64,000 bases of DNA, from assembly GCA_020048895.1 (NCBI GenBank), contig JAIFLV010000043.1, forward strand, positions 27,101 through 91,100. The letters run 5' to 3'. The stretch comes from Rhodoferax sp. Its GTDB lineage: Bacteria; Pseudomonadota; Gammaproteobacteria; Burkholderiales; Burkholderiaceae_C. The position numbers and the translations under genes were made by a program. The notes under the pieces are model-generated. The model was not told where the DNA came from. It made no database searches and was given only the letters and a program-made list of their open reading frames with translations. Positions 1 to 10,941 of this stretch are shown here, piece by piece (position 1 is the first letter of the stretch; each line of letters opens with the position of its first letter).

Positions 1-1
1 A

Positions 2-424
2 AATTGGGCGAAGACCGGTTCGGTGTGGCCCATGACCTTCGGTCTGGCCTGCTGTGCGGTGGAGATGATGCATGCCACGGTCGCAAGATACGATCTAAGT
101 CGGTTTGGGGCAGAAGTCTTCCGACCAAGTCCGCGACAGTCGGATCTGATCATCGTCGCCGGAACGCTAACCAACAAGATGGCTCCGGCGTTTCGAAAGG
201 TGTATGACCAGATGGCCGAGCCTCGCTGGGTGTTAAGTATGGGCTCGTGCGCCAACGGTGGGGGCTACTACCACTACAGTTACTCTGTGGTCCGCGGTTG
301 TGATCGCATTGTTCCTGTGGATGTCTATGTTCCTGGTTGTCCGCCCACTGCAGAAGCATTGATTTACGGAATTTTGCAGTTGCAGCAAAAGATCCGACGC
401 ACTAACACCATTGCGCGGGTATGA
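2..424 (+). CDS. nuoB: NADH-quinone oxidoreductase subunit B (5' truncated by window edge)
   Basis: This is the subunit of complex I that carries iron-sulfur cluster N2, the last cluster before quinone. The reading frame is open from base 2 with residues [11 protein letters not shown], so the true start lies off the left edge. Cluster ligands are visible in [10 protein letters not shown], in [10 protein letters not shown] and in [10 protein letters not shown] near the C-terminus. It is the first visible gene of an uninterrupted nuo operon and ends 10 bases before nuoC. The order nuoB-C-D-E-F-G-H-I-J-K-L-M-N that follows makes the call certain; nuoA is expected just outside the window. Confidence 0.97.
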   Translation, partial: NWAKTGSVWPMTFGLACCAVEMMHATVARYDLSRFGAEVFRPSPRQSDLIIVAGTLTNKMAPAFRKVYDQMAEPRWVLSMGSCANGGGYYHYSYSVVRGCDRIVPVDVYVPGCPPTAEALIYGILQLQQKIRRTNTIARV

Positions 425-434
425 GGAGCAAGCT

Positions 435-1043
435 ATGACGGCATTTTCTGTTCGGCCTGAGACTACCCGGGATGCGGTGGTAGCTGCTTTAGGCGAAAAA
501 ATTCTTCGCGCTTCAATTGCATTCGGAGAAGTGACTGTGCATGTGGCTGAGGCCAACTACCATAGTGCTGCTTTGGTCTTGCGAGATGCGTTGGGATGCA
601 AGTTCGAGCAATTGATTGACCTGTGTGGCGTGGACTACTCGGAATATCCTGATGGAACCCCCGATGGTTTCCGATTTTGTGTGGTTTGCCATTTGCTTTC
701 GGTGAGTCTGAACCAAAGATTGCGCTTGAAGGTGTATGCCACGGATGACTTGGCGCCAATGCTTCCATCAGTGACCGATATCTGGAGTGGTGCGAATTGG
801 TTTGAGCGGGAAGCCTTTGATTTGTTTGGCATCGTTTTCGACGGGCACAACGATTTGCGCCGCATCCTGACCGACTATGGCTTTGTGGGTCATCCGTTTC
901 GCAAGGATTTCCCTCGTACTGGCCATGTAGAGATGCGTTATGACGCGGAACTTGGTCGGATCATCTATGAGCCAATTACGATCGAGGACAGGGAAACTGC
1001 CCCTCGCGTGATTCGCGAAGCGAACTATGGAGGCCTGCAATAA
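435..1043 (+). CDS. nuoC: NADH-quinone oxidoreductase subunit C
   Basis: NuoC (30-kDa subunit) belongs to the peripheral arm of complex I and packs against NuoD and NuoB; it binds no cofactor. The 202-residue product has the expected family length and the signature [19 protein letters not shown] around residues 120-140, followed by [20 protein letters not shown]. An in-frame ATG at 411 would overlap nuoB, but the ATG at 435 is preceded by GAGGAG at 423-428 at good spacing, so I chose 435. In this operon nuoC and nuoD are separate genes, unlike the fused nuoCD of Escherichia coli. Confidence 0.96.
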   Translation: MTAFSVRPETTRDAVVAALGEKILRASIAFGEVTVHVAEANYHSAALVLRDALGCKFEQLIDLCGVDYSEYPDGTPDGFRFCVVCHLLSVSLNQRLRLKVYATDDLAPMLPSVTDIWSGANWFEREAFDLFGIVFDGHNDLRRILTDYGFVGHPFRKDFPRTGHVEMRYDAELGRIIYEPITIEDRETAPRVIREANYGGLQ

Positions 1044-1055
1044 GCAGTTCAATGC

Positions 1056-2309
1056 ATGGCTGAGATACAAAATTACACCCTCAACTTTGGTCCTCAGCAC
1101 CCCGCGGCGCATGGAGTTCTACGACTGGTTCTGGAACTCGATGGCGAGGTCATCCAACGCGCCGATCCGCACATAGGCTTGCTGCACCGAGCGACGGAAA
1201 AATTGGCAGAGAGCAAGACCTATCTTCAGGCGCTGCCCTACATGGATCGGCTGGACTACATGTCCATGATGTGCAATGAACACGCTTACTGTCTGGCATT
1301 GGAGAAGATGCTCGGGCTGGAAGTCCCGGTACGGGCGCAGTACATACGGGTGATGTTCTCGGAAATTACCCGGTTGTTGAATCACCTGCTGTGGGTCGGT
1401 GCGTGTGCTATCGACAACGGAGCAATGACCGTGATGTTCTACGCTTTTCGTGAGCGTGAGGATCTTTTCGACATGTACGAAGCAGTCAGCGGTGCGCGCA
1501 TGCATGCTGCCTATTTTCGTCCGGGTGGCGTATATCGGGATTTGCCGGATACCATGCCGCAGCACGAGCCAAACAAGATTCGTAGCGCAAAGTCGACCGC
1601 GGAGCTCAACGGCAATCGTGGCGGCAGCTTGTTGGACTTTATCGACGACTTTACCAAGAGGTTCCCTGGCAATCTGGCCGAATACCACACCTTGCTCACG
1701 GACAACCGCATATGGAAGCAGCGTACCGTGGATATCGGTATCGTGACTCCCGAGCGTGCGCTGAATATGGGCTTTACCGGACCGATGTTGCGCGGTTCAG
1801 GTGTTGCATGGGATTTGCGTAAAACGCAGCCTTATGACGTTTACGATCGCTTGGACTTTGATGTTCCGGTGGGCAAGACGGGCGACACGTACGACCGCTA
1901 TCTGGTGCGTATGGAGGAAATGAAGCAGTCGAACTACATCATCAAACAGTGTGTGGACTGGTTGCGTGCCAACCCTGGCCCAGTGATCACCAGCAACAGC
2001 AAGGTGGCGCCGCCGGACCGCGAGTCCATGAAGTCCAACATGGAAGACTTGATTCACCACTTCAAGTTGTTCACTGAAGGCTTCTGTGTGCCAGAGGGTG
2101 AGGCATACGCAGCCATCGAGCATCCCAAGGGCGAGTTTGGAATTTACTTTGTCAGCGATGGGGCCAATAAACCTTACCGTATGAAGATTCGACCACCTGC
2201 ATTTGTCCATCTTGCTGCGCTGGATGAAATGGGCAAGGGGCACATGATTGCGGATGCAGTCGCCATTATTGGCACCATGGATATTGTGTTTGGGGAAGTG
2301 GACCGATGA
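1056..2309 (+). CDS. nuoD: NADH-quinone oxidoreductase subunit D
   Basis: NuoD (49-kDa subunit) helps form the quinone-reduction site next to NuoB. The 417-residue product starts [20 protein letters not shown], where the GPQHPAAHG motif is the family hallmark contacting quinone, and ends with the typical [12 protein letters not shown]. The length is normal for the family. The gene follows nuoC by 12 bases, and its stop overlaps the nuoE start by four bases (ATGA), pointing to translational coupling. Confidence 0.97.
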   Translation: MAEIQNYTLNFGPQHPAAHGVLRLVLELDGEVIQRADPHIGLLHRATEKLAESKTYLQALPYMDRLDYMSMMCNEHAYCLALEKMLGLEVPVRAQYIRVMFSEITRLLNHLLWVGACAIDNGAMTVMFYAFREREDLFDMYEAVSGARMHAAYFRPGGVYRDLPDTMPQHEPNKIRSAKSTAELNGNRGGSLLDFIDDFTKRFPGNLAEYHTLLTDNRIWKQRTVDIGIVTPERALNMGFTGPMLRGSGVAWDLRKTQPYDVYDRLDFDVPVGKTGDTYDRYLVRMEEMKQSNYIIKQCVDWLRANPGPVITSNSKVAPPDRESMKSNMEDLIHHFKLFTEGFCVPEGEAYAAIEHPKGEFGIYFVSDGANKPYRMKIRPPAFVHLAALDEMGKGHMIADAVAIIGTMDIVFGEVDR

Positions 2310-2794
2310 TTTCCGATGAATCCAAAGTGCGCTTCGCCGCCGAAGTTGCCAAATACCCCGCAGATCAGAAACAATCTGCGGTGATGGCCTGCCTGGCTAT
2401 TGCCCAGCAGGAATTGGGTTATGTCAGTGAGGAAACCGAGCGCGAAGTTGCGCAGTATCTCGGTATGCCGGTGATGGCGGTGCACGAAGTCACCACGTTC
2501 TACAACATGTACAACCAGAAGCCCGTGGGCAAGTACAAGTTGAATGTCTGCACCAACTTGCCGTGCCAATTGCGTGAGGGAGTGAGCACCTTGCAATATC
2601 TCGAGAAGAAACTGGGCATTTCCATGGGGCAAACAACGCCCGATGGAATGTTCACCTTGCAGCAAAGTGAATGCCTTGGCGCGTGTGCCGATTCTCCCGT
2701 ACTGTTGGTCAACGACCGGTCCATGTGCAGTTTCATGTCACCTGAAAAGCTCGATCAGATGGTGGATGGTTTGCGTGCGGCAGGGAGCAAATGA
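2306..2794 (+). CDS. nuoE: NADH-quinone oxidoreductase subunit E
   Basis: NuoE (24-kDa subunit) carries the [2Fe-2S] cluster N1a in the NADH-dehydrogenase module. The 162-residue protein has a thioredoxin-like ferredoxin fold with the four ligands visible as VCTNLPC (Cys-x4-Cys) near residue 85 and ECLGACA (Cys-x3-Cys) near residue 125. The start ATG overlaps the nuoD stop by four bases and its own stop overlaps the nuoF start in the same way. Length and context are fully typical. Confidence 0.96.
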   Translation: MISDESKVRFAAEVAKYPADQKQSAVMACLAIAQQELGYVSEETEREVAQYLGMPVMAVHEVTTFYNMYNQKPVGKYKLNVCTNLPCQLREGVSTLQYLEKKLGISMGQTTPDGMFTLQQSECLGACADSPVLLVNDRSMCSFMSPEKLDQMVDGLRAAGSK

Positions 2795-4146
2795 TGACAG
2801 CCGACCAAATTCTTTCCCAATTCCGGTCCAACGGCTTGCAGACTTGTTTTCACGGTCGGCATATCGAGCCGCAAATTCTTGCGGGGCTCGATGGGTCCAA
2901 TTGGCACCTGAAGGATTATGAGGCCCGAGGAGGGTATCAGGCTCTGCGTAAAGTGCTTGGAAAAGCCGGTGGCGAGCCGATGACACAGGATCAGGTGATC
3001 GCCACGGTGAAAGAGTCGGCGCTGCGCGGCCGCGGTGGTGCCGGGTTTCCCACAGGCCTGAAGTGGAGCTTCATGCCACGTCAGTTTCCTGGTCAAAAGT
3101 ACCTCGTTTGCAATTCGGACGAAGGTGAGCCTGGTACTTGTAAAGACCGCGAGATTCTTGAGTTCAATCCGCACATCGTGATTGAAGGAATGGCCATTGC
3201 AGCTTTCGCGATGGGTACATCGGTTGGGTACAACTATATTCACGGCGAAATTTTTGCCACATACGACCGCTTCGAGGCGGCGTTGGAAGAAGCGCGCGCT
3301 GCAGGGCTGTTGGGAGACAATATTCTGGGGAGCGGATTTAGCTTCCAGTTGCATGCTGCCCATGGTTTTGGTGCCTACATTTGCGGAGAAGAAACCGCGT
3401 TGCTGGAGTCGTTGGAGGGCAAGAAGGGGCAGCCACGGTTCAAGCCACCATTTCCGGCAAGCTTTGGTCTTTACGGCAAACCCACGACCATCAATAACAC
3501 GGAAACTTTTGCCGCTGTGCCATGGATCATTCGCAACGGGGGTCAAGCCTACGTGGAGTGTGGCAAACCCAATAATGGCGGAACCAAGATTTACTCGGTC
3601 GTCGGTGATGTGGAAATGCCGGGAAACTTCGAAGTTCCCATGGGAACACCATTTTCCAAATTGCTGGAACTTGCAGGCGGTGTGCGCACTGGGCGCAAGC
3701 TGAAAGCGGTTATTCCTGGAGGTTCGTCCTCCCCCGTGCTACCTGCCGCATTGATGATGGACTGCACAATGGATTACGACTCGATCGCCAAGGCAGGGTC
3801 GATGTTGGGTTCGGGCGCTGTGATCGTGATGGACGATAGTCGCTGCATGGTCAAGAGTTTGCAGCGTTTGAGTTACTTTTATTCACACGAATCCTGCGGG
3901 CAGTGCACGCCGTGCCGTGAAGGTACTGGCTGGTTGTGGCGTGTGGTGGACCGGATTGAGACAGGGCACGGGCGACAGGCCGATATTGATTTGCTGGACA
4001 GTGTGGCGGACGATATCCAGGGACGCACCATTTGTGCACTTGGTGATGCTGCAGCGATGCCGGTTCGCGCAATGATCAAGCATTTCCGACCTGAATTTGA
4101 GTACCACGTCGCGCACAAGACTTGCATGGTCCCCGCATACGTTTGA
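2791..4146 (+). CDS. nuoF: NADH-quinone oxidoreductase subunit F
   Basis: NuoF (51-kDa subunit) binds NADH and FMN and holds [4Fe-4S] cluster N3, taking the hydride that starts electron flow in complex I. Visible motifs are the glycine-rich [13 protein letters not shown] near residue 80 (FMN/NADH), [17 protein letters not shown] near residue 195, and the cluster motif [12 protein letters not shown] near residue 370. The 451-residue length is normal. Two adjacent ATGs at 2791 and 2794 could both serve as start; 2791 overlaps the nuoE stop. It belongs with nuoE and nuoG to the electron-input module. Confidence 0.97.
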   Translation: MMTADQILSQFRSNGLQTCFHGRHIEPQILAGLDGSNWHLKDYEARGGYQALRKVLGKAGGEPMTQDQVIATVKESALRGRGGAGFPTGLKWSFMPRQFPGQKYLVCNSDEGEPGTCKDREILEFNPHIVIEGMAIAAFAMGTSVGYNYIHGEIFATYDRFEAALEEARAAGLLGDNILGSGFSFQLHAAHGFGAYICGEETALLESLEGKKGQPRFKPPFPASFGLYGKPTTINNTETFAAVPWIIRNGGQAYVECGKPNNGGTKIYSVVGDVEMPGNFEVPMGTPFSKLLELAGGVRTGRKLKAVIPGGSSSPVLPAALMMDCTMDYDSIAKAGSMLGSGAVIVMDDSRCMVKSLQRLSYFYSHESCGQCTPCREGTGWLWRVVDRIETGHGRQADIDLLDSVADDIQGRTICALGDAAAMPVRAMIKHFRPEFEYHVAHKTCMVPAYV

Positions 4147-4160
4147 GTGAGTACTACAAG

Positions 4161-6299
4161 ATGATTGAAATCGAACTCGATGGCAAGAAGGTGGATATTG
4201 CTGAAGGCAGCATGATCATGCATGCAGCAGAGAAGGCGGGCACCTACATTCCGCACTTCTGCTACCACAAGAAACTCAGCATTGCGGCAAGCTGCCGTAT
4301 GTGTCTGGTTGACGTGGAAAAAATGCCCAAGCCCATGCCGGCCTGTGCGACACCCGTGACCAAGGGTATGGTGGTGCGAACCCAGAGCGACAAGGCAGTA
4401 AGGGCGCAGAAGTCGGTCATGGAGTTTCTGCTTATCAATCACCCCTTGGATTGTCCGATTTGTGACCAGGGCGGCGAGTGCCAGTTGCAGGACTTGGCCG
4501 TGGGCTATGGTGGTACGGCATCACGCTTCGAGGAAGAGAAGCGCGTGGTCTTTCACAAGGACATTGGTCCCTTGGTGTCGATGGAAGAAATGAGCCGTTG
4601 CATCCACTGCACACGGTGCGTGCGCTTCGGGCAGGAGATCGCCGGAGTGATGGAACTCGGGATGTCGCATCGCGGGGAACATGCCGAGATTGAGACATTT
4701 GTTGGCCAGTCGGTGGACTCTGAACTTTCAGGCAACATGATTGACATTTGTCCGGTGGGCGCGCTGACCAGCAAGCCGTTTCGGTACAGTGCGCGCACAT
4801 GGGAGTTGTCTCGGCGCAAGTCCGTCAGTCCGCACGATTCCACGGGTTCCAATCTCATCATTCAGGTGAAGAACCACCGTGTGATGCGCGTGGTGCCATT
4901 TGAAAATGATGCCGTGAATGAGTGCTGGATCGCTGATCGTGATCGTTTTTCCTATGAGGCGCTCAATAGTTCGGAACGCTTGACGTCCCCCATGCTGAAG
5001 CAGGGCGGCGAGTGGAAGACTGTGGACTGGCAAACTGCACTGGAGTATGTGGCACATGGCTTGAAAAGCATAAAGGCCAATCACGGGGTATCTTCAATTG
5101 GTGCACTGGTAAGTCCGCACAGCACGCTGGAAGAGATTTATCTTGCAGGCGCACTGATGCGCGGCATCGGTAGCGGTAATATCGACTACCGTTTGCGCAA
5201 TGCCGAGTTTGAGCAGGCACAACCCGGTGCCCGTCATCTTGGAATGGCTGTTGCCGATCTGTCCAACCTTCAGCGCGTGTTGGTAGTCGGCTCCAATCTA
5301 CGCAAGGATCACCCTCTATTTGCACAACGCATTCGGCAGGCAGTGCGGTCGGGATGCGCAGTCAATGTGGTCAGCGCGACGGACGTACAGTGGGCCATGT
5401 CGATCCGCAATACCAGCAAGGCTTCGTCAGGCAACTGGGTACAGGCACTGGCTGATATTGCAAGCGCGATTGCGATGGAAAAAGGCATCACGGCTCCGCA
5501 AACTGGAGAGGCTACCGATATTGCCAAGGCGATAGCGAAATCCATGTTGACCGGTGAGCGCAAAGCGGTTTTATTGGGAAATGCTGCCGCTCACCATCCG
5601 TATGGAAGCCAATTGCTGGCATTGGCGAACTGGATTGGAGTGCATACCGGCGCTTCGATTGGGTACCTCACGGAAGCCGCCAATACGGTGGGAGCTCAAT
5701 TGGTGGGTGCGTTGCCGGACGACGGTGGACTGAACGCGGGACAGATGCTTTCGGGTGCACTTAAAGCGGCAATACTGCTTAATAACGAGCCAGAGTTTGA
5801 TTCAGCCGCAGGTGCCAAGTCGGCTGAGGGATTGAAGACCTGTGAAATGGTCGTCACGCTCAGCCCGTTCAAGGCCAATCTCGCAATCAGTGACGTTCTG
5901 TTGCCGATTGCTCCGTTTACTGAAACACCCGGCACCTTCGTCAATGCAGAGGGTCTGATTCAAAGCTTCCATGCAGTTGTGAAACCACTTGGTGAGACGC
6001 GTCCCGCCTGGAAAGTGCTGCGAGCACTGGCGAATGTTTTGAACCTTCCAGGGTTCGAGTTCAACTCGGCCCAGGAGGTCTTGGAGCACTTGCATCCGAC
6101 CAATGGCGGAGCCATTCCCCAGCAGGTTCCTGCGGGCAGGCTGAGCAATGCCGCAGCAGCAGGATCGACGGTTCAGTCTGCGCGTGCCGAACCCTGCGTG
6201 GCAGGCATTTATCAACTCGACGGCATCGTGCGTCGGGCAACAGCGTTGCAACTCACCGCCGATGCCAGAGCCACCCGTTCGCTGGAGGTGACAGCATGA
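4161..6299 (+). CDS. nuoG: NADH-quinone oxidoreductase subunit G
   Basis: NuoG is the large iron-sulfur subunit of complex I. The N-terminal third shows the [2Fe-2S] ferredoxin cysteines ([10 protein letters not shown], then CATPV), the [18 protein letters not shown] and [14 protein letters not shown] cluster motifs, and [14 protein letters not shown], followed by a molybdopterin-oxidoreductase-like domain with no obvious cofactor role. An upstream in-frame ATG at 4122 lies within nuoF; the ATG at 4161 gives the usual N-terminus [11 protein letters not shown], so I chose it (712 residues). The stop overlaps the nuoH start. Confidence 0.95.
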   Translation: MIEIELDGKKVDIAEGSMIMHAAEKAGTYIPHFCYHKKLSIAASCRMCLVDVEKMPKPMPACATPVTKGMVVRTQSDKAVRAQKSVMEFLLINHPLDCPICDQGGECQLQDLAVGYGGTASRFEEEKRVVFHKDIGPLVSMEEMSRCIHCTRCVRFGQEIAGVMELGMSHRGEHAEIETFVGQSVDSELSGNMIDICPVGALTSKPFRYSARTWELSRRKSVSPHDSTGSNLIIQVKNHRVMRVVPFENDAVNECWIADRDRFSYEALNSSERLTSPMLKQGGEWKTVDWQTALEYVAHGLKSIKANHGVSSIGALVSPHSTLEEIYLAGALMRGIGSGNIDYRLRNAEFEQAQPGARHLGMAVADLSNLQRVLVVGSNLRKDHPLFAQRIRQAVRSGCAVNVVSATDVQWAMSIRNTSKASSGNWVQALADIASAIAMEKGITAPQTGEATDIAKAIAKSMLTGERKAVLLGNAAAHHPYGSQLLALANWIGVHTGASIGYLTEAANTVGAQLVGALPDDGGLNAGQMLSGALKAAILLNNEPEFDSAAGAKSAEGLKTCEMVVTLSPFKANLAISDVLLPIAPFTETPGTFVNAEGLIQSFHAVVKPLGETRPAWKVLRALANVLNLPGFEFNSAQEVLEHLHPTNGGAIPQQVPAGRLSNAAAAGSTVQSARAEPCVAGIYQLDGIVRRATALQLTADARATRSLEVTA

Positions 6300-7372
6300 G
6301 CGATATCATTTTTGCTTTCGGCCAGGGGTTGCTCTCGGATGGCTGGTGGACGGTCTACGTGTGGCCCCTGATTTGGGCCACGATCAAGGTGTCCCTGGTT
6401 CTCATGTTGGTGATGGGTATTGTGACCTACGCTACGCTCTGGGAGCGAAAACTGCTCGGCTGGGTTCAGATTCGTCTGGGGCCAAACCGCGTGGGGCCTT
6501 GGGGATTGTTGCAGCCCATCGCTGATGCCTTGAAGTTGATGACGAAAGAGGTGGTGCGACCTGCTGCCGCTGACAAGTCGTTGTTCTACTTAGGACCGGT
6601 CCTCACAGTTGCTCCTGCATTGGCGGCGTGGGCTGTCGTGCCCTTTGGACCAGAGGTCGCCGCGGCCAATCTCAATGCAGGCTTGCTGTTTTTGATGGCG
6701 ATTGCGTCGTTGGAGGTGTACGGAGTCATCATTTCCGGATGGTCGTCCAATTCGAAGTATGCGTTTCTTGGTGCGTTGCGAGCATCAGCGCAAATGGTGA
6801 GTTACGAGATCGCGATGGGCTTTTGTTTCCTGGTCGTGCTGATGGTTTCTGCAAGCCTGAACATGACGGATATTGTGCTCGGTCAGGCCAAAGGACAATT
6901 CGCGGATATGGGGTTGTCGTTCCTGTCCTGGAACTGGTTACCTCTGCTGCCGATTCTGGTTATTTACTTTGTGTCCGGTTTGGCTGAAACGAATCGGACT
7001 CCTTTTGACGTTATCGAAGGCGAGTCGGAAATTGTTGCCGGCCATATGGTTGAATATTCAGGTATGTCCTGGGCGATGTTTCAGATGGCCGAGTATGCGA
7101 ACATTTGGCTTATCTCCATTCTTACAACCGTGATGTTCCTTGGTGGCTGGTTGTCTCCAGTTGCTGCTTTGGACTTCATTCCTGGCTGGATATGGTTGGG
7201 TCTTAAGACCTTTGCCGTCATGACGCTGTTCATCTGGGTTCGAGTTACCTTTCCGCGCTTTCGGTATGACCAGATCATGCGTTTGGGCTGGAAGATTTTC
7301 ATTCCCATTACCCTGGTCTGGCTGGTGGTGATTGCGGTGTGGATGCAGACCCCGTGGAACATTTGGAAGTAA
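6296..7372 (+). CDS. nuoH: NADH-quinone oxidoreductase subunit H
   Basis: NuoH is the membrane subunit that joins the peripheral arm to the proton-pumping arm and lines the quinone tunnel. The 358-residue product has about eight hydrophobic segments and the conserved loops [18 protein letters not shown] near residue 60 and [18 protein letters not shown] near residue 230, which hold the conserved charged residues of this family. The ATG overlaps the nuoG stop by four bases. Length and motifs are typical. Confidence 0.97.
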   Translation: MSDIIFAFGQGLLSDGWWTVYVWPLIWATIKVSLVLMLVMGIVTYATLWERKLLGWVQIRLGPNRVGPWGLLQPIADALKLMTKEVVRPAAADKSLFYLGPVLTVAPALAAWAVVPFGPEVAAANLNAGLLFLMAIASLEVYGVIISGWSSNSKYAFLGALRASAQMVSYEIAMGFCFLVVLMVSASLNMTDIVLGQAKGQFADMGLSFLSWNWLPLLPILVIYFVSGLAETNRTPFDVIEGESEIVAGHMVEYSGMSWAMFQMAEYANIWLISILTTVMFLGGWLSPVAALDFIPGWIWLGLKTFAVMTLFIWVRVTFPRFRYDQIMRLGWKIFIPITLVWLVVIAVWMQTPWNIWK

Positions 7373-7384
7373 TTCGAGTTGTCT

Positions 7385-7918
7385 ATGTCTACCCCAACTT
7401 CAAATATGCTTCATAGCCCATCCACAAGTGCCTTTTCGCTGAAGGATTTTCTGAGCAGCTTTTTACTGATCGAACTCTTGAAGGGTTTGATGCTCACCGG
7501 GAAATATGCCTTTCGTAGCAAGATTACGTTGGAGTATCCCGAAGAGAAAACTCCTTTGTCACCACGTTTTCGTGGATTGCATGCATTGCGACGTTATGAA
7601 AACGGTGAGGAACGCTGCATCGCGTGCAAGCTGTGTGAGGCGGTGTGCCCGGCGCAGGCGATTACGATCGAATCCGAGGTTCGCCAAGATGGATCGCGGC
7701 GCACCACGCGTTATGACATTGACCTGAACAAGTGTATTTTTTGTGGTTTCTGCGAGGAGAGTTGTCCCGTAGATTCCATTGTGGAAACGCACATTCTCGA
7801 GTACCACGGCGAAGCGCGCAACGATCTGTATTTCACCAAGGAAATGCTGCTTGCGGTGGGTGATCGTTACGAGTCAGTGATTGCGGCCAACAAGGCGGCT
7901 GACGCCAAGTACCGTTGA
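7385..7918 (+). CDS. nuoI: NADH-quinone oxidoreductase subunit I
   Basis: NuoI is the 8Fe ferredoxin-like subunit carrying clusters N6a and N6b. Two canonical motifs are present: [16 protein letters not shown] near residue 78 and [16 protein letters not shown] near residue 118. A TTG two codons upstream at 7379 is possible, but the ATG at 7385 gives [11 protein letters not shown] and fits better; a second ATG at 7406 is an alternative. The N-terminal 20-25 residues are unconserved in this family, so the exact start is uncertain. It lies 12 bases after nuoH. Confidence 0.95.
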   Translation: MSTPTSNMLHSPSTSAFSLKDFLSSFLLIELLKGLMLTGKYAFRSKITLEYPEEKTPLSPRFRGLHALRRYENGEERCIACKLCEAVCPAQAITIESEVRQDGSRRTTRYDIDLNKCIFCGFCEESCPVDSIVETHILEYHGEARNDLYFTKEMLLAVGDRYESVIAANKAADAKYR

Positions 7919-7943
7919 TCGGGCGTTATAAAGAAGAAACATC

Positions 7944-8600
7944 ATGAGTGTCACGACCGGTCTTTTCTACCTGTTCTCTGCGATTTTGCTGGTATCTGCA
8001 TTTCGTGTTATCACGGCACGCAATCCCGTCCACGCCGTACTTTTTCTGGTGCTTGCTTTTGTGCAGGCCTCGATGTTATGGATGTTGCTGAAGGCGGAGT
8101 TTCTCTCCATTGCTCTGGTACTGGTCTACGTTGGCGCAGTGATGGTATTGTTTCTTTTTGTGGTGATGATGATCGACGTGAACGTTGAGGGTTTGCGTGA
8201 AGGATTCTGGAATCACTTTCCCCTTGCCGCGGTGATCGGCGTGGTTATCGCATTGGAAATGTCGGCTGTATTGATGGGTGGGTTCAGGATGTCTGAAGAT
8301 CTGAGTGGCAAGGCGGTTAACGTCGCCGGAGCAGTGCAGATGTCCAACACCAAAGAAATTGGTTTGTTGATGTACAACCATTATGTGTATCCCCTTGAAG
8401 TTGCGACCGCGATCCTGCTTGTGGGAATGATTGCTGCTATCGCTCTGACTTTGCGGACTCGCAAAAATACCAAGTATGTGCAGCCCGGCAGTCAGGTGCG
8501 GATCAAGGCGAAAGACCGCATGACTGTGCTGAAAATGGCGCCTACACGGCCGGCAGTGGAGCCGGTTGAAGCGGCGCCCAACGGGGAGACAAAGGTATGA
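7944..8600 (+). CDS. nuoJ: NADH-quinone oxidoreductase subunit J
   Basis: NuoJ is a membrane subunit of the complex I proton-pumping arm. The 218-residue product has five hydrophobic helices, including the [19 protein letters not shown] stretch near residue 60 that contains the pi-bulge region of TM3. A charged C-terminal tail of about 45 residues ([17 protein letters not shown] onward) follows the last helix. An AAGAAG-type ribosome binding site lies at 7931-7936. The stop overlaps the nuoK start. Confidence 0.95.
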   Translation: MSVTTGLFYLFSAILLVSAFRVITARNPVHAVLFLVLAFVQASMLWMLLKAEFLSIALVLVYVGAVMVLFLFVVMMIDVNVEGLREGFWNHFPLAAVIGVVIALEMSAVLMGGFRMSEDLSGKAVNVAGAVQMSNTKEIGLLMYNHYVYPLEVATAILLVGMIAAIALTLRTRKNTKYVQPGSQVRIKAKDRMTVLKMAPTRPAVEPVEAAPNGETKV

Positions 8601-8905
8601 CTTTGACGCTTGGACATTTTTTATCCCTGGGTGCCATGTTGTTTGCGCTGTCGGTCGTGGGAATTTTTCTCAATCGTCGTAACCTGATTGTGTTGCTGAT
8701 GGCAATTGAGTTGATGCTGCTGGCCGTGAACACCAATTTTGTAGCGTTCTCCTACTACCTGCATGACATGCATGGTCAGATATTTGTGTTTTTCATCCTC
8801 ACGGTGGCGGCTGCAGAGTCAGCTATCGGCCTGGCCATCCTGGTTCTGCTGTTCCGCAACAAGTCCAGCATTAACGTGGATGAGCTCAACTCGCTCAAGG
8901 GTTAA
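8597..8905 (+). CDS. nuoK: NADH-quinone oxidoreductase subunit K
   Basis: NuoK is the small three-helix membrane subunit homologous to MrpC. The 102-residue length is exactly typical. The conserved glutamate is seen in [13 protein letters not shown] near residue 36, with the second in [13 protein letters not shown] near residue 72; both belong to the chain of charged residues in the membrane arm. Start overlaps nuoJ by four bases, and nuoL starts five bases after the stop. Confidence 0.97.
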   Translation: MTLTLGHFLSLGAMLFALSVVGIFLNRRNLIVLLMAIELMLLAVNTNFVAFSYYLHDMHGQIFVFFILTVAAAESAIGLAILVLLFRNKSSINVDELNSLKG

Positions 8906-8910
8906 TAAAA

Positions 8911-10929
8911 ATGAGTCAAACCCTTTCTGCTTCTACCTTGTTGATGGTGCCAATGGCTCCCTTGGTCGGTTCAGTGCTGGCCGGTATATTTGGTACCAAA
9001 TTTGGCGGCAACCGTATTGGTCGCGTAGCGAGCCACTCATTGACTATCCTGGGTGTGCTGGTCGCTTTTGTGCTATCGGCCATGACGCTGCAGTCGGTCG
9101 TCGTCGATGGCGCGCGCTTCAATGAAACGCTGTACACCTGGATGGTTGTTGGTGACTTGAAGATGGAAATCGGCTTCCTGGTGGATGGCTTGACTGCCAT
9201 GATGATGTGCGTAGTCACCTTTGTCTCGCTGATGGTGCACCTTTACACTGTTGGGTACATGTCGGAAGACGACGGGTATAACCGCTTTTTTTCCTACATC
9301 TCTCTTTTCACCTTCTCGATGTTGATGCTTGTCATGAGCAACAACATGCTGCAGTTGTTCTTCGGTTGGGAGGCGGTCGGCCTGGTGTCGTACCTGCTGA
9401 TCGGTTTCTGGTTCAACAAGCCAACGGCCATTTTTGCCAATATGAAGGCATTCCTGGTCAATCGGGTGGGTGACTTTGGATTCATTCTGGGAATCGGATT
9501 AATTGCTGCCTACGCTGGAACACTCAATTACGCGGAAGCATTCGCAAAATCTGAACAACTCGGCGCGATGACTTTCCCTGGTACAGAGTGGATGCTTGTG
9601 ACAGTGATTTGTATTTGCCTGTTTATTGGCGCGATGGGCAAGTCCGCACAATTTCCGTTGCATGTCTGGTTGCCTGACTCGATGGAAGGTCCCACACCTA
9701 TTTCGGCGCTGATTCATGCCGCCACGATGGTGACTGCGGGCATATTTATGGTGGCGCGGATGTCTCCACTGTTCGAGTTGAGCGATACAGCGTTGAATTT
9801 TGTGATGGTGATTGGCTCCATAACCGCCTTGTTTATGGGTTTTCTGGGCATTATTCAAAATGACATCAAGCGCATCGTGGCGTATTCGACCCTGTCGCAG
9901 CTGGGGTACATGACCGTTGCTTTGGGTGCCTCTGCCTATTCGGTGGCGGTGTTCCATCTGATGACCCATGCGTTCTTCAAGGCGCTTTTGTTCCTTGCAG
10001 CGGGTTCGGTGATCATGGGCTTGCACCATAACCAGGACATACGCTGGATGGGTAACGTGCGCAAGTACATGCCCATCACCTGGATCACATCGCTGTTGGG
10101 ATCTTTGGCTTTGATCGGCACACCATTCTTTGCAGGCTTTTACTCGAAAGACAGCATCATTGAGGCTGTGGCTGAGAGCCATCTTCCCGGCGCAGGTTTC
10201 GCCCATTTTGCGGTGTTGGCGGGCGTTTTTGTGACTGCCTTCTATTCATTCCGCCTGTACTTCCTGGTCTTTCACGGCAAAGAGCGCTACGACCAAAATC
10301 CGGATGCGCACCATGGCCACGGGGATCACCACGGACATGGCCACGACAACAAGCCGCATGAGTCTCCGTGGGTTGTCACTGTGCCGTTGGTGCTGCTGGC
10401 TATTCCATCGGTGGTGATAGGTGCCATGACAATCGGCCCGATGCTGTTTGGTGATTTTTTCAAGGGCGCTATTTTTGTGGATGCCGCAAAGCATCCGGTG
10501 ATGCAAGAGTTGGGACATGCATTCCATGGTCCTGTAGCCATGGCTCTTCATTCAGTGGGAACGCTCCCGTTGTGGCTGGCGATTGCTGGCGTGGCATGTG
10601 CATATTACATGTACATGGTCAATCCAGCCCTACCTGCTGCCATCAAACAAAAATTCATGCCGGTGTTTACTGTGCTTGAAAACAAGTACTACCTTGATTG
10701 GTTCAACGAGAACGTCCTCGCCCGAGGCGCACGAGCGCTGGGCACCGGGTTATGGAAGGGCGGAGATCAGACCGTTATTGACGGGTTGCTGGTGAATGGC
10801 TCCTGGAAAGTTGTGGGAGTGATTTCGAGTGTGGTGCGCAAGGTGCAGACGGGCTACCTGTACCACTATGCGTTTGCCATGATCATGGGCGTTCTTGTGC
10901 TCATGACGTACTTTGTATGGCTCAAGTAG
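8911..10929 (+). CDS. nuoL: NADH-quinone oxidoreductase subunit L
   Basis: NuoL is the distal antiporter-like subunit of complex I, with a long lateral helix at its C-terminus. The 672-residue protein contains FFGWEAVGLVSYLLIGFW near residue 150 (conserved Glu), KSAQFPLHVWLPDSMEGPTP near residue 248 (conserved Lys and His), and HNQDIRWMGNVRKYMPITW near residue 372. A histidine/glycine/aspartate-rich cytoplasmic loop lies at about residues 466-486 (bases 10306-10368); such loops occur in other betaproteobacterial NuoL proteins, but this one is strikingly His-dense. Length is slightly above the E. coli protein because of this loop. Confidence 0.97.
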   Translation: MSQTLSASTLLMVPMAPLVGSVLAGIFGTKFGGNRIGRVASHSLTILGVLVAFVLSAMTLQSVVVDGARFNETLYTWMVVGDLKMEIGFLVDGLTAMMMCVVTFVSLMVHLYTVGYMSEDDGYNRFFSYISLFTFSMLMLVMSNNMLQLFFGWEAVGLVSYLLIGFWFNKPTAIFANMKAFLVNRVGDFGFILGIGLIAAYAGTLNYAEAFAKSEQLGAMTFPGTEWMLVTVICICLFIGAMGKSAQFPLHVWLPDSMEGPTPISALIHAATMVTAGIFMVARMSPLFELSDTALNFVMVIGSITALFMGFLGIIQNDIKRIVAYSTLSQLGYMTVALGASAYSVAVFHLMTHAFFKALLFLAAGSVIMGLHHNQDIRWMGNVRKYMPITWITSLLGSLALIGTPFFAGFYSKDSIIEAVAESHLPGAGFAHFAVLAGVFVTAFYSFRLYFLVFHGKERYDQNPDAHHGHGDHHGHGHDNKPHESPWVVTVPLVLLAIPSVVIGAMTIGPMLFGDFFKGAIFVDAAKHPVMQELGHAFHGPVAMALHSVGTLPLWLAIAGVACAYYMYMVNPALPAAIKQKFMPVFTVLENKYYLDWFNENVLARGARALGTGLWKGGDQTVIDGLLVNGSWKVVGVISSVVRKVQTGYLYHYAFAMIMGVLVLMTYFVWLK

Positions 10930-10941
10930 GAGAATAAGAAA

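Noticed and set aside
2755..3546. Long minus-strand reading frame of 263 residues opposite nuoF
   Set aside because: It is the shadow of nuoF codon usage; it has no family motif, and nuoF is intact and certain.
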